Part shown: positions 6,901 through 13,462 of the stretch, piece after piece
Numbering within the stretch: position 1 is the stretch's first letter
How the letters are laid out: every line of letters starts with the position of its first letter
Assembly (NCBI GenBank): GCA_035294465.1
Contig: DATGKW010000244.1
Span: 1-29,383, forward strand
Reading direction: 5' to 3'
Length of the DNA stretch: 29,383 bases
Source of the DNA: Paraktedonobacter sp035294465
GTDB taxonomy: Bacteria > Chloroflexota > Ktedonobacteria > Ktedonobacterales > Ktedonobacteraceae
Made by a program: the position numbers and the translations under genes
Notes under the pieces: generated by a model
Told to the model about the DNA's origin: nothing
The model's database searches: none
What the model saw: only the letters and a program-made list of their open reading frames with translations

Positions 6901-8923
6901 GAATGTTGCGTGCCAGTTGCAGCACAGACCCCTGCTGTTCTGTTGAGAAACAAGGAGCCAGGCCTGCCAGCGCCAGCGCGATATATTCTTCTTCTGCGAT
7001 TTCCTGTACCAGATCCAGCGCTTTCTCGACCAGGACCGGATAGGGCATAAGCGCCGGGGCCAGTTCAGCCAGGACGCCCGCCCGATCCGCTTCATCCGCG
7101 ATAGCGCGCACCGTTTCCAGGATCTGCTCAAGCAATTCCCTGGGAAAAGCAGGGGCCAGTTCGACCAGAGCATCGAGGCGAGCATGCTCATCTTTGATGC
7201 TGGCAATGGTATCAAGGGCCTCCTGGAGGATATCTGTGCAGAGCGGCTCCTGAATGGCGGGGGCCAGCGCCACGAGTTCGCGCGCACGGGGAGCCAGATC
7301 GGCAATCAGGCGAATGCAAGCCAGGCCCTGGGCAGGTGTCCAGATCCCCGTCTGCACAGCCTCTCGCATCAGCCTGGGCGAGATATTGCTGGTCATACTG
7401 TTGATACTCACGCGGCAAAGCAGGCTACGTATCTCTGCACCCAGATATGGGGCTTGCTGCCCGCTTGCGCACGCTTGCGCATCCTCGCGTTCCGCCGCCC
7501 GCCAGGCCCGCTCGCCATCGCCCAGGAAGCCCGCGTTGGCCCGATCCAGCTTTTCCCAGGCCCGCCTCCAACCGTCGCTGACAAGTGCCAGGACGGCGGG
7601 TGCATCGGCCTCAGCGCGTTCCATGTGTGCGCCGTAGTATTGTACAATATAGGCGGAAGCTTGCTCAGGCAGCATTTCGCCCGCGTTGAGGGCTGCCAGC
7701 GTCCGCGCGCCCCACGCCAGGAAACGCTGCTCGACTTCCTCGCGCTCGGCTGGATTCAGGCGCTCCTCCAGAAAGTAGTTGGCCAGGCGCGGGTGGCTGA
7801 AGACATAGCCCTGCCTCATGCCATCGCCTATGACGAAACGCGCCAGCGGCTCCAGGTGCTGTTCAAGGTTTGTGGCCTGTAAGCCTGCCTCAGCGGGAGC
7901 GAGACTCAAAATATCGGCCTGACTCAAGGGACCTAACGCGCCGGCCAGCAGCTTCAGCACGGTCGAGGTCGCAGCCTCGCGTGCAGGCGCATCCTTGCTC
8001 CAGAGGAGGCGTTGATCGTTCCACCAGCGCTCGAAATAGCCTACCAGACCTGGCCGCATAGTGCGCAGATCCTCCGGTCGCAAACGCCGCACTTCAGCTT
8101 CGCCCCGTTCCCAGAGATCGTCAACATACAGGCGGATGAGCAGCGGGTCGCCCTCGCTCAAGCGGTGCAGTTCGGAAATAATATCGACGCGTGTGCCCAG
8201 CAGATCCACGGGAAAGCCCATCTGGACAAGTACGCTGGCGATCCCTGAGCGATCCAGTGGGTAAAGCTCAAACGCACATGCCAGGCCCTGAGCGGTCCAG
8301 CCCAGGCGCTTGAGCCAGGCGCGGGCATCCTGGTCGTTGGCGAGATAGCGCGCAGAGAGCACCACGCGCAGGCCCGGCGGTGGCTCAGTGGGAAAAAGGT
8401 CTGGTCCTGCTGTCCAGTCCGCGGCCTCGTCTACGCCATCCAGGACCAGCAGGAGCTTGCGTCCATCTGGCAACGGACGCGTCATATATGCGGTCAGTAA
8501 GCTGCGCCAGACCTCTTCGCGCGTGTGGGGGTCGGAGGGCAGTGTCTCCCCATGCAACCTGGCAAGCAGAGCTACCAGAGCTGGAAACACCACGCCGGCC
8601 AGGTTCGTGCGAAAACGAATGCTTACCGGAAAGTACACGACGGCGAGGTCTGGCCGGGCGAGTAAGCGCTGGCACCAGCGCAGGAGCAGCGCCGACTTTC
8701 CCCGGCCCGCCGGCGCTGCCAGCAGTGCATAGGGAGTCGCCTGCCGCCCGGCCAGCCAGTCATCCAGGCGCTCAAAATCCCTTTCTCGCCCTCCAAATGG
8801 CACAGGATGCCGTGGCTCACCAAGATACTCCGTGAGAAAATGTTTCACTCGCGCCGCGTCATCCGTGGGCAGGTCGCGCAAGCCCTCGGTCAGTGTCTGA
8901 ATAACCACGCTGAAATCGTCCAT
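3902..8923 (-). CDS. Giant STAND/NACHT-type ATPase with about thirty helical repeats
   Basis: The protein has 1673 residues. An FGGRERDFERLDDWL entry motif (43-57) precedes Walker A APAGRGKS (70-77) and Walker B KLLLVLDGVDEA (156-167, two acidic residues after the first Asp as in NACHT/STAND proteins). A sensor-like LSARYL follows, then a winged-helix-like region to about residue 420. From about 530 to the end come degenerate repeats of 32-36 residues with the pattern I-x-D/E-E-x-x-R-A-x-x-L-x-x-LAP-x-x-P-E. From about 1200 to 1400 they shift to a VPE-x-FF-x-x-W variant, suggesting later amplification. Such proteins are sensor switches; many are antiphage or signalling proteins. No separate N-terminal effector domain is visible, as only 42 residues precede the ATPase. 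The stop lies 10 bp from the stop of the convergent Pycsar-like gene. The ATG at 8923 has only a weak AGG nearby. Confidence 0.85.
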   Translation of the reverse strand: MDDFSVVIQTLTEGLRDLPTDDAARVKHFLTEYLGEPRHPVPFGGRERDFERLDDWLAGRQATPYALLAAPAGRGKSALLLRWCQRLLARPDLAVVYFPVSIRFRTNLAGVVFPALVALLARLHGETLPSDPHTREEVWRSLLTAYMTRPLPDGRKLLLVLDGVDEAADWTAGPDLFPTEPPPGLRVVLSARYLANDQDARAWLKRLGWTAQGLACAFELYPLDRSGIASVLVQMGFPVDLLGTRVDIISELHRLSEGDPLLIRLYVDDLWERGEAEVRRLRPEDLRTMRPGLVGYFERWWNDQRLLWSKDAPAREAATSTVLKLLAGALGPLSQADILSLAPAEAGLQATNLEQHLEPLARFVIGDGMRQGYVFSHPRLANYFLEERLNPAEREEVEQRFLAWGARTLAALNAGEMLPEQASAYIVQYYGAHMERAEADAPAVLALVSDGWRRAWEKLDRANAGFLGDGERAWRAAEREDAQACASGQQAPYLGAEIRSLLCRVSINSMTSNISPRLMREAVQTGIWTPAQGLACIRLIADLAPRARELVALAPAIQEPLCTDILQEALDTIASIKDEHARLDALVELAPAFPRELLEQILETVRAIADEADRAGVLAELAPALMPYPVLVEKALDLVQEIAEEEYIALALAGLAPCFSTEQQGSVLQLARNIQDERYRAQTLLALVPHLPATLCQDVLQETRQMWDSLFRARLLAELMYHLPEQLRSEALQEALDLLGDLIDQDYRVEVLVKLAPCLPEDRLRQALSEAQELWDESDRARALNDLLPFLPQEQLTEFLLAVRAIRNEEQRAAVLLRLFPRLPEVLLAQTLDIVQAIWDEGLRAELLAKLVPMLKEAWLPRSLEFIQAIKDPGYRVWLLAELEIALAGKWESLPFDIVQVFQSMKDAEERLQTLLAILPRLSEQALAKIFAFMLPEIFDFRWAVQSADRRAQILTKLGPRLPAPWLLQAITMVRHIGDELSQAEVLIALAPRIQETLLPEALDLVRAMKNRQRRAQVLEALISALPQEQRGERVREMLQVLQVIKDERDCAYTASRFAATLQSPFPPDRLPVVLDALETLHSESHRASVLLALAPHVPESGFDEVLLLVRAMRSEETRARILEILAPRVPERSLSAFLAAVRALPHERWQAPVLAQLVAHASKATFTRVLGLVRGIQDENERTRVLAAVAPHTPEGAFAYVWSAIQRIADQGPRAWVLGTLALRVPEEFFPQLWTAIRQIEDEGWQMRILTTLAPHMSEDFFALLWAAIQQVREKKWQARAISTLAPYVPERFFPDVFLAAQALPLQETRTKAPQAELPDPLEALAAQVPESFFPTFWEIVSNLQAQWRRARLQTALAGRVPESFFPDVWETACAMEDTWDRAEMLEALAPRVPREFFRAFLGVLNELQGQINHISILKALIPRLSAEQLADVLEITLALPEQKGRIEVVEALIPHLSAEQCAAFLHIPFASWSADERVERLIAIKEAWPQGWWERILAALVPRLPEEVLRAILPAVLQVMQERVKFDETRCWLLTKLAVRVPEEVLPEMLEALWSFDDEQHRAQVLTALLPGLSQAGRAKALELMLARTREAEGAHFLLRALANTGPAVQQAPPALLYPVLRDLLHSLASSTRREAVLNLAPLAPVVCILGGEEAAAAVCCALLEVGSWWP

Positions 8924-9040
8924 ACCTGATCTTCACTCCAGAAAGCTGCAAACCGAAAAAGTTTGCTGAAAGGATTTCCCGCTCTTGCCGAAATGCTGTC
9001 TCCTCTGTCACTTTTCAAGCTCTGTCTCAGCCATTGTTGC

Positions 9041-9069
9041 ATTATAACATGGGCTTCTCTCGTTGGCTA
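9041..9069 (-). promoter_or_regulatory. Candidate promoter of the STAND ATPase gene
   Basis: On the minus strand a perfect TATAAT (9041-9046) has TAGCCA 17 bp upstream (9064-9069). The mRNA would have about 110 nt of leader, which includes a small hairpin GCAAAC/GTTTGC (8948-8966). A weak plus-strand pair for ctlX, TTGATC (9115-9120) and TACCTT (9138-9143), also lies in this 294-bp gap. Confidence 0.4.
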
Positions 9070-9217
9070 CGGGTTGCTTGCGCCGGCGGGAACGCGTTTC
9101 TCCTCTGGTTCGGCTTGATCTCAACGCGAAAATGGGATACCTTAAAGCCAGAAAAAAAGCGGCGCCGGCATCCGGGGCCGCGTTGCTGCAATGGAGCAGC
9201 TAGAAGAGAAGCTTTGT

Positions 9218-10162
9218 ATGTCGAAACAATCCTGTGGACCATTGACCGATACGGTCGTGATGGTCGCGCCCGAACAGTTTGGCTTTAATCCTGAGACCGC
9301 GCAGACAAATACCTTCCAGTCAGGGCCCGTTGGAGAACGCGACACGCCCGCACGGCTGAGAGAGGCGGCATGCAGTGAGTTTCAGCGAATGGTAGAGATC
9401 CTCAGGAGCCACCAGATTCGCGTGTTGCTGCTGCGTGGGCGTGAAGATGTGGTCACGCCGGACGCGGTCTTTCCCAATAACTGGTTCTCCCATCACCGGG
9501 AAGATATCCTTGTGCTCTATCCTATGCTCGCGCCCAGTCGGCGGGCCGAACGTCTACCAGATCGGCTGCTCGCTTTGCTGAGGAGCGTCTCCTGCTCGCC
9601 GCAGGTCATCGACCTTGCGCCGCGCGAGCAGGAAGGGTTGTTCCTGGAAGGCACAGGCAGCCTGGTGCTGGATCGCGTGCATAAAGTTGTCTTTGCTATG
9701 GAATCGCCACGCACAAGCAGGCGCGTTCTTGACGAGTGGTGCCGCAGGATGGGCTACACCGCCTGCTTTTTCCGTGGCTACGATCAACTGAGCCGGCCTG
9801 TTTACCATACCAACGTCTTTATGAATATTGGCGACGGCTTCGCGGTTGCCTGCCCGCAGGCTATCGCGGACTGCGCTGAGCGCGCAACCTTCGAGTCTAC
9901 CTTGCGCGATCTGGGCAAGGAACTTGTACCAATCTCACCCGCGCAACTGCATGCCTTTTGCGGCAATATGTTGCATCTGCGCTCACGGGATGGACGGCGC
10001 AAGATCGTGCTCTCGCAGACCGCGCTGCGCGCTTTCACGCCGAAGCAGCTCAGCCAGCTTGAGCGCTATGGCGAGCTGGTAGCAATCGCTGTTCCCACGA
10101 TTGAGCGCATTGGTGGCGGCAGCGTGCGCTGTATGCTGGCGGAGGTGTTTCCACCTGCGTGA
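9218..10162 (+). CDS. ctlX: CtlX-type amidinohydrolase (arginine deiminase-related)
   Basis: This is a 314-residue member of the guanidino-group-modifying superfamily (pentein fold), most like the citrulline utilization hydrolase CtlX. Motifs in order are VVMVAPEQFGFNPET, FPNNWFSHH, LEGTGSLVLDR (the acidic Glu region), YHTNVFMNIGDGFAVAC with the catalytic His, CGNMLHL, and GGGSVRCMLAEVF, in which Cys305 is the expected nucleophile. The family attacks an amidino or ureido carbon through a Cys-linked intermediate; the substrate here is not proven. I prefer ATG 9218, which has AGAAGAGAAG upstream, over ATG 9191, which has none and adds nine residues. It stands alone: queC starts 83 bp later behind its own extended -10 element. 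Confidence 0.83.
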   Translation: MSKQSCGPLTDTVVMVAPEQFGFNPETAQTNTFQSGPVGERDTPARLREAACSEFQRMVEILRSHQIRVLLLRGREDVVTPDAVFPNNWFSHHREDILVLYPMLAPSRRAERLPDRLLALLRSVSCSPQVIDLAPREQEGLFLEGTGSLVLDRVHKVVFAMESPRTSRRVLDEWCRRMGYTACFFRGYDQLSRPVYHTNVFMNIGDGFAVACPQAIADCAERATFESTLRDLGKELVPISPAQLHAFCGNMLHLRSRDGRRKIVLSQTALRAFTPKQLSQLERYGELVAIAVPTIERIGGGSVRCMLAEVFPPA

Positions 10163-10175
10163 TAAAGCCATACAG

Positions 10176-10184
10176 TGATATAAT
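10176..10184 (+). promoter_or_regulatory. Extended -10 promoter of queC
   Basis: TGATATAAT (10176-10184) is a TGn-extended -10 with a perfect TATAAT; no good -35 is present. It gives a leader of about 55 nt before queC. Confidence 0.45.
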
Positions 10185-10186
10185 AG

Positions 10187-10212
10187 GTGCTGCAATGATC
10201 TCAGCGCAGCAC
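10187..10212 (+). promoter_or_regulatory. Hairpin in the queC leader
   Basis: GTGCTGC (10187-10193) pairs perfectly with GCAGCAC (10206-10212), followed after 7 nt by TTTTT (10220-10224). It sits in the predicted 5' leader and could attenuate transcription. It does not match the preQ1-I consensus as I know it. Confidence 0.3.
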
Positions 10213-10245
10213 TCTACACTTTTTGTTGGAAGGGACATATCTCGC

Positions 10246-10932
10246 ATGACCAAAAGAGCCGTTGTCCTGCTCTCAGGAGGACTCGATTCAAGCACCGTTC
10301 TGGCCATTGCCCACGCGGAGGGGTACGAGTTGCACACCCTCTCGTTCGACTATGGGCAGCGTCACCAGCGTGAGGTTGACGCTGCTGCCGCCGTAGCCCG
10401 CCACTATGGTGTGGTTCAGCAGAAGACCGTGAAGATCGATCTGCGCGCCTTCGGGGGCAGCGCCCTGACCGCCGATATCGCTGTGCCGCACGCGCGCAGC
10501 CTGGAAGAGATGGCGCGTGACATTCCCATAACCTATGTGCCGGCCCGTAACACCATCTTTCTCTCGTTTGCCCTGGCCTACGCCGAAGTGAGCGAGGCCA
10601 ACGATATCTTTCTGGGCATTAACGCCATCGATTACAGCGGCTATCCCGACTGCCGGCCAGAATATCTGGAAGCGTATGAGCGCATGGCTAACCTCGCTAC
10701 TCGCGCCTCCACCCAGGATGGGCGGGTTATCCGTTTGCATGCACCCCTGATGTATATGGGCAAGGCCGAAATCGTGCGCAAGGGCACGGAGCTTGGCGTG
10801 CCCTATGAGCTCACCTGGAGTTGCTACGAGGGAGGCGAACGCGCCTGCGGAAGCTGCGATAGCTGCCTGCTGCGCCTCAATGGCTTCGCCGAAGCTGGCT
10901 TGCATGATCCAGTCGTCTACGCCGGCAAGTAG
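10246..10932 (+). CDS. queC: 7-cyano-7-deazaguanine synthase QueC
   Basis: QueC converts 7-carboxy-7-deazaguanine, ammonia and ATP to preQ0 in the queuosine pathway, in the cytosol. The PP-loop SGGLDSS is at residues 10-16, and the Zn-binding cysteines are in the C-terminal CYEGGERACGSCDSC segment. Length (228 residues) is normal. ATG 10246 is used because the family begins right before the first beta strand (MTKRAVVLLSGG) and GGAAGGGA lies about 11 nt upstream; an ATG at 10159 would overlap the ctlX stop and adds 29 unrelated residues. The gene ends inside the end of the convergent queF, which acts next in the pathway. queD and queE are not in the window. Confidence 0.96.
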   Translation: MTKRAVVLLSGGLDSSTVLAIAHAEGYELHTLSFDYGQRHQREVDAAAAVARHYGVVQQKTVKIDLRAFGGSALTADIAVPHARSLEEMARDIPITYVPARNTIFLSFALAYAEVSEANDIFLGINAIDYSGYPDCRPEYLEAYERMANLATRASTQDGRVIRLHAPLMYMGKAEIVRKGTELGVPYELTWSCYEGGERACGSCDSCLLRLNGFAEAGLHDPVVYAGK

Positions 10933-11369
10933 CGTCGGTATTCCGGGCGCGGGCCCCGGTAATTGGGGGCACTGTGTTCGGCAAAGATGATGGTCTTAAT
11001 ATTGCCGCGCACAGTGAAGTCCCCGACTACACGCATCCAGCGAGGCTGGAGCAACGCGACCAGTTCATCCAGGATCAGATTCGTGGCTGCTTCGTGGCTG
11101 ATCTGCCGGTTGCGATAGCTATTCATATAGAGCTTCAAGCTTTTCAGTTCAACCACGTATTGGTCCGGCACATAATCAATTACAATTGTCGCGAAATCGG
11201 GGAAGCCCGAACGCGGGCAGAGGCAGGTAAACTCCGGGATCTCAAAATGCGCCACATAGTCGCGTTCGGGATTAGAATTGGGCCACGCTTCTAACCTGTT
11301 CGCCTCGATCTCCTCTATGCCATACCGCCCCGGCGTGCGCTGGCGGCTCTCTTTCTCCTGATTTTCCAT
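10917..11369 (-). CDS. queF: NADPH-dependent preQ0 reductase QueF
   Basis: QueF reduces the nitrile of preQ0 to preQ1. This is the short, 150-residue YkvM-type (unimodular) form. Key residues are the nucleophile Cys51 in CPRSGFPDF (51-59), Asp58, and the ELKSLKLYMNSYRNRQ substrate/NADPH-binding stretch (74-89). The start at 11369 gives the family length; GAGGAG lies 14 nt upstream, a longer than usual spacing. The last 16 bp overlap the end of queC on the other strand, so both stop codons lie in the other gene's coding sequence. It probably belongs to a minus-strand unit with the two small genes upstream. Confidence 0.95.
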   Translation of the reverse strand: MENQEKESRQRTPGRYGIEEIEANRLEAWPNSNPERDYVAHFEIPEFTCLCPRSGFPDFATIVIDYVPDQYVVELKSLKLYMNSYRNRQISHEAATNLILDELVALLQPRWMRVVGDFTVRGNIKTIIFAEHSAPNYRGPRPEYRRYLPA

Positions 11370-11566
11370 GCTCGTTGGGTTTTCTCCTCGCAGGGGTCGC
11401 TTGCACAGGCAAGCAAGTACTGTTCTACACAAAACTGCGCGGGAGAATCGTAGCACAAGCAGGTGAGCGAGGCAAGCTCGCAGCTCTTCGTGGAGGGCCG
11501 GTAGCGGGCGAGCTGTGTTGAGGAGAGCGCCCGGCCTGCACTACGCGCCCTTTCATCATTGCTCAT
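11315..11566 (-). CDS. Small Cys-containing ORF of unknown function
   Basis: This 83-codon frame begins 14 bp after the stop of the upstream unknown gene, with AAGGAAG placed about 6 nt before the ATG, and overlaps the first 55 bp of queF in another frame. Third positions are rich in G/C, as in neighbouring real genes. The protein has six cysteines (29, 36, 38, 46, 54, 58) and a basic C-terminus with no membrane helix. I do not recognise it. It may be a translational-coupling ORF for queF or a chance frame. Confidence 0.4.
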   Translation of the reverse strand: MSNDERARSAGRALSSTQLARYRPSTKSCELASLTCLCYDSPAQFCVEQYLLACASDPCEEKTQRAWKIRRKRAASARRGGMA

Positions 11567-11580
11567 GTTCGCTTCCTTTC

Positions 11581-12294
11581 TTAAGAGGCATCTTCATCTG
11601 ACAACTTGTCAAGCGCTTGTTCAGTAATCATCTCGGAAAACCAGATGATAAAGCGCGCGTCCCACTCGCGGGCTTCTTCGTCCACTTGTCGTGCGTACAG
11701 ATAGCTGAACTGGCGCAGCGCGTTGAAGATTGCATCCCAGGTGCGGATATGCTCCTGGCACCAGTGGAAGAACCGCTCTGCCGACTCCATCAGCTGCTTG
11801 CGGTCCACTTTGCAGGAGGCCGGCAGGTCGGCAGCCAGATCAACCGCCCAGATGCGCCGCGTGGCTTCGGTGGCGTGACGCTCCGTGCTGTTTTGCGGTA
11901 GATTCAGGTGCCAGATCAACCATTGGATCAGGAAGGTATTGTCCGGGTCATTTGTCGGTAGCCTGAACGACGGCGAGGAAAAACGCGTCGTCTCACCGGA
12001 CAGGTTAGCCCAACCGAGCAGCGGAAGTTCGTGGAAGCCATTCTCCACAAACCAGGTGATGAAGGCAGCTTCGAGCAGGGCCGGGGCGAGACCATCCATC
12101 ACGGTCCTATGGTGAGCCAGGAATTCATCTACGTAGACCTGCATATCCTGCTTCTTACGGATATGGCGCAGAAACCATTGATAGAACTCTACAAAGGTAC
12201 TAAACAGCTCTTCTTTGTCGAGATGCGGCCAGGGGCGCAAGTCGGCAAGCTGCTCCAGCGCGAGCGAACGCACCAGTGACTTTCTTTTTTTCAT
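11581..12294 (-). CDS. Unknown protein with an internal duplication
   Basis: The protein has 237 residues and no recognised family. The ATG at 12294 has AGAGG 6 nt upstream; a GTG seven codons earlier (12315) is less well placed. The N-terminus is very basic (MKKRK). Residues 26-84 and 164-222 look like two copies of one helical unit: FYQWFLRHIR (37-46) aligns with FFHWCQEHIR (175-184), and FITWFVE (78-84) aligns with FIIWFSE (215-221), at nearly equal spacing. Between them is a Trp-rich linker. It is probably cytosolic and all-helical. It is followed closely by the small ORF and queF, which suggests one transcript but does not tell its function. Confidence 0.7.
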   Translation of the reverse strand: MKKRKSLVRSLALEQLADLRPWPHLDKEELFSTFVEFYQWFLRHIRKKQDMQVYVDEFLAHHRTVMDGLAPALLEAAFITWFVENGFHELPLLGWANLSGETTRFSSPSFRLPTNDPDNTFLIQWLIWHLNLPQNSTERHATEATRRIWAVDLAADLPASCKVDRKQLMESAERFFHWCQEHIRTWDAIFNALRQFSYLYARQVDEEAREWDARFIIWFSEMITEQALDKLSDEDAS

Positions 12295-12564
12295 CGTTTT
12301 CCTCTTCTTCTTCACAGAAATCGTAGCTTTACAAATGGTCCAGCCTGCGGAAATGGCAGCCGATTGGCATGGCTGTGCGCTACCCTGGTTGCAGCCGCCA
12401 GGGCGAGGGAGTGATATGCGAGAAGAAGAGTTGTGTCTGTGTGATCAGGTGAGAGATGCCGCGCACGCAGACGGGAACAAACATTACGTGGAACGCGCTC
12501 AGAGGACGGTTTACGCAGGACAGCACAAAGGATAATATGGGGGAACGCTTTACAGAGGATGCTA

Positions 12565-12878
12565 TCAGAGGGAACGTTGTCGAGTTGCAGCGGCGTTTGC
12601 TTCCGCGCCGGCAGACCAGATGCTTACGCATAGTTCGCGGCACGTGTGGCAGAGGGGTTCGGCTGCCATAAGCATGTGTGGACATATGGTGAAATCCTCT
12701 CCATCACCAGCATACACAATACAAGGATGAAACTTTTCGACTGGGAATTTCTTAATAAAAGGATCTACTGCTTCATCACATCTTTCCATCCACCGTTGAA
12801 GATTCGTAACCCCACAGAAGCAGTAGACAGAAAATCGTCGCTGGATTAAAAAGCCGCGTAGGCTTTCTTGACGCTCAT
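12565..12878 (-). pseudogene. Frameshifted small Cys-rich protein gene
   Basis: ATG 12878 has an excellent AAAGGAG 2 nt upstream, but its frame ends after ten codons (MSVKKAYAAF, TAA 12846-12848). In the minus-one frame 93 further open codons run to TGA 12565. That frame gives a credible protein: RRFSVYCFCGV, a charged middle part, then CPHMLMAAEPLCHTCREL, with paired cysteines that could bind metal. The two frames meet at a run of five T (minus strand), where tRNA-Phe on TTT could slip back one base with full pairing just before the stop codon. A single-base indel in this run would equally explain it. No family is recognised. The next minus-strand gene starts about 270 bp downstream; I see no gene in that gap (12295-12564). 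Confidence 0.5.
12848..12866 (-). terminator. Terminator-like hairpin at the frameshift site
   Basis: On the minus strand AAAGCC-TACGC-GGCTTT is followed at once by T residues (five in the run 12848-12852). It lies at codons 5-10 of the frameshifted gene, so it could be an attenuator inside a short leader peptide or a stimulator of slippage. Confidence 0.35.
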
Positions 12879-12897
12879 TTCTCCTTTCTGTTTTTAC

Positions 12898-12928
12898 TAT
12901 ATACCCCCACCAAATCGACAGCCGTCAA
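12898..12928 (-). promoter_or_regulatory. Candidate promoter for the frameshifted gene
   Basis: On the minus strand TTGACG (12923-12928) and TATATA (12898-12903) are 19 bp apart, a little long. The start would be about 15 nt before the ribosome site. Confidence 0.3.
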
Positions 12929-13002
12929 ACTGCATCAGGAAGGCATCGCGGGCAACAAAGTGCCGGGGAGAAGTATCCTGGGAGCGTAGGAAAATCCCAA
13001 AT

Positions 13003-13016
13003 CAGGACCGGTCCTG
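13003..13016. promoter_or_regulatory. Perfect 14-bp palindrome upstream of the YCII gene
   Basis: CAGGACCGGTCCTG is a perfect palindrome. A TATACT (13030-13035) lies 13 bp downstream, so the palindrome would overlap the -35 region and is a good operator candidate. The rest of the 214-bp divergent gap shows no gene. Confidence 0.4.
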
Positions 13017-13092
13017 TCACCAATTGGCTGTATACTGCTTCTGGAGAGAACAAAAACGTAGCAAACGGATTTTTTTAAAGAAGAGGTACGCA

Positions 13093-13398
13093 TTGAAGAA
13101 CCCATTCGTCGTTCTTTGGGCGCATGGTCCAGCCTGGGTTGAGGGCCAGACCGTGAGAGTGCAGCCGTATTGGGATGAGCACGCTGCTTTCATGGACCGG
13201 CTTTTTGCAGAGGGCATGATAGTGCTGGGCGGCCCTTTCGTCGATGATACGGGGGCAATGGGGATCTTTGAAGCCGAAAGCGAGCAGGATTTAGCCGATC
13301 TGCTCGCGCGCGATCCGTTTGTGATCCATGAGGTCTTCACTCTCAGCAGCCTCAAGCAGTGGCGGCTTTTCCTGGATGCGCGCCGCGCGAGTCGGTAG
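13093..13398 (+). CDS. YCII-domain protein
   Basis: This 101-residue single-domain protein has the YCII/dimeric ferredoxin-like fold. It shows the family pattern: W-x-x-H-x-x-F-x-x-x-L-x-x-x-G (residues 27-41), LGGPFVDDTGAMGIFEAES (45-63), and the DPF segment with Asp74 (74-76) before the last strands. Relatives include chloromuconolactone dehalogenase-like enzymes, but most have no known reaction. I place the start at TTG 13093, which has AGAGG 6 nt upstream and gives the family length; the open frame extends 75 codons further upstream without family features. It stands alone and converges on trpA. Confidence 0.78.
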   Translation: MKNPFVVLWAHGPAWVEGQTVRVQPYWDEHAAFMDRLFAEGMIVLGGPFVDDTGAMGIFEAESEQDLADLLARDPFVIHEVFTLSSLKQWRLFLDARRASR

Positions 13399-13406
13399 GA
13401 ACTGAG

Positions 13407-13449
13407 CGCAGGAGGACGGGGGCCACCTGGCGGCTCATGTCCTCCTGCG
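13407..13449. terminator. Perfect 11-bp inverted repeat between convergent genes
   Basis: CGCAGGAGGAC (13407-13417) pairs fully with GTCCTCCTGCG (13439-13449), with a small inner stem. It lies between the stop of the YCII gene and the end of trpA. A T6 run lies 16 nt further on the plus strand, inside trpA. A shared terminator is likely, though the T run is not adjacent. Confidence 0.45.
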
Positions 13450-13462
13450 TGTGGATTGCGCC

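Noticed and set aside
4000..7300. Regular DNA repetition that could suggest a CRISPR or satellite array
   Set aside because: The repetition follows protein repeats of 32-36 residues in the STAND protein, with diverged DNA and no constant spacer/repeat alternation.
10185..10245. preQ1 riboswitch ahead of queC
   Set aside because: A hairpin is present, but I cannot see the conserved preQ1-I or preQ1-II core; kept only as an unassigned hairpin.
12868..13092. 75-codon upstream extension of the YCII reading frame
   Set aside because: It has no family similarity and covers the divergent promoter region and palindrome; TTG 13093 has a good ribosome site and gives the normal domain length.
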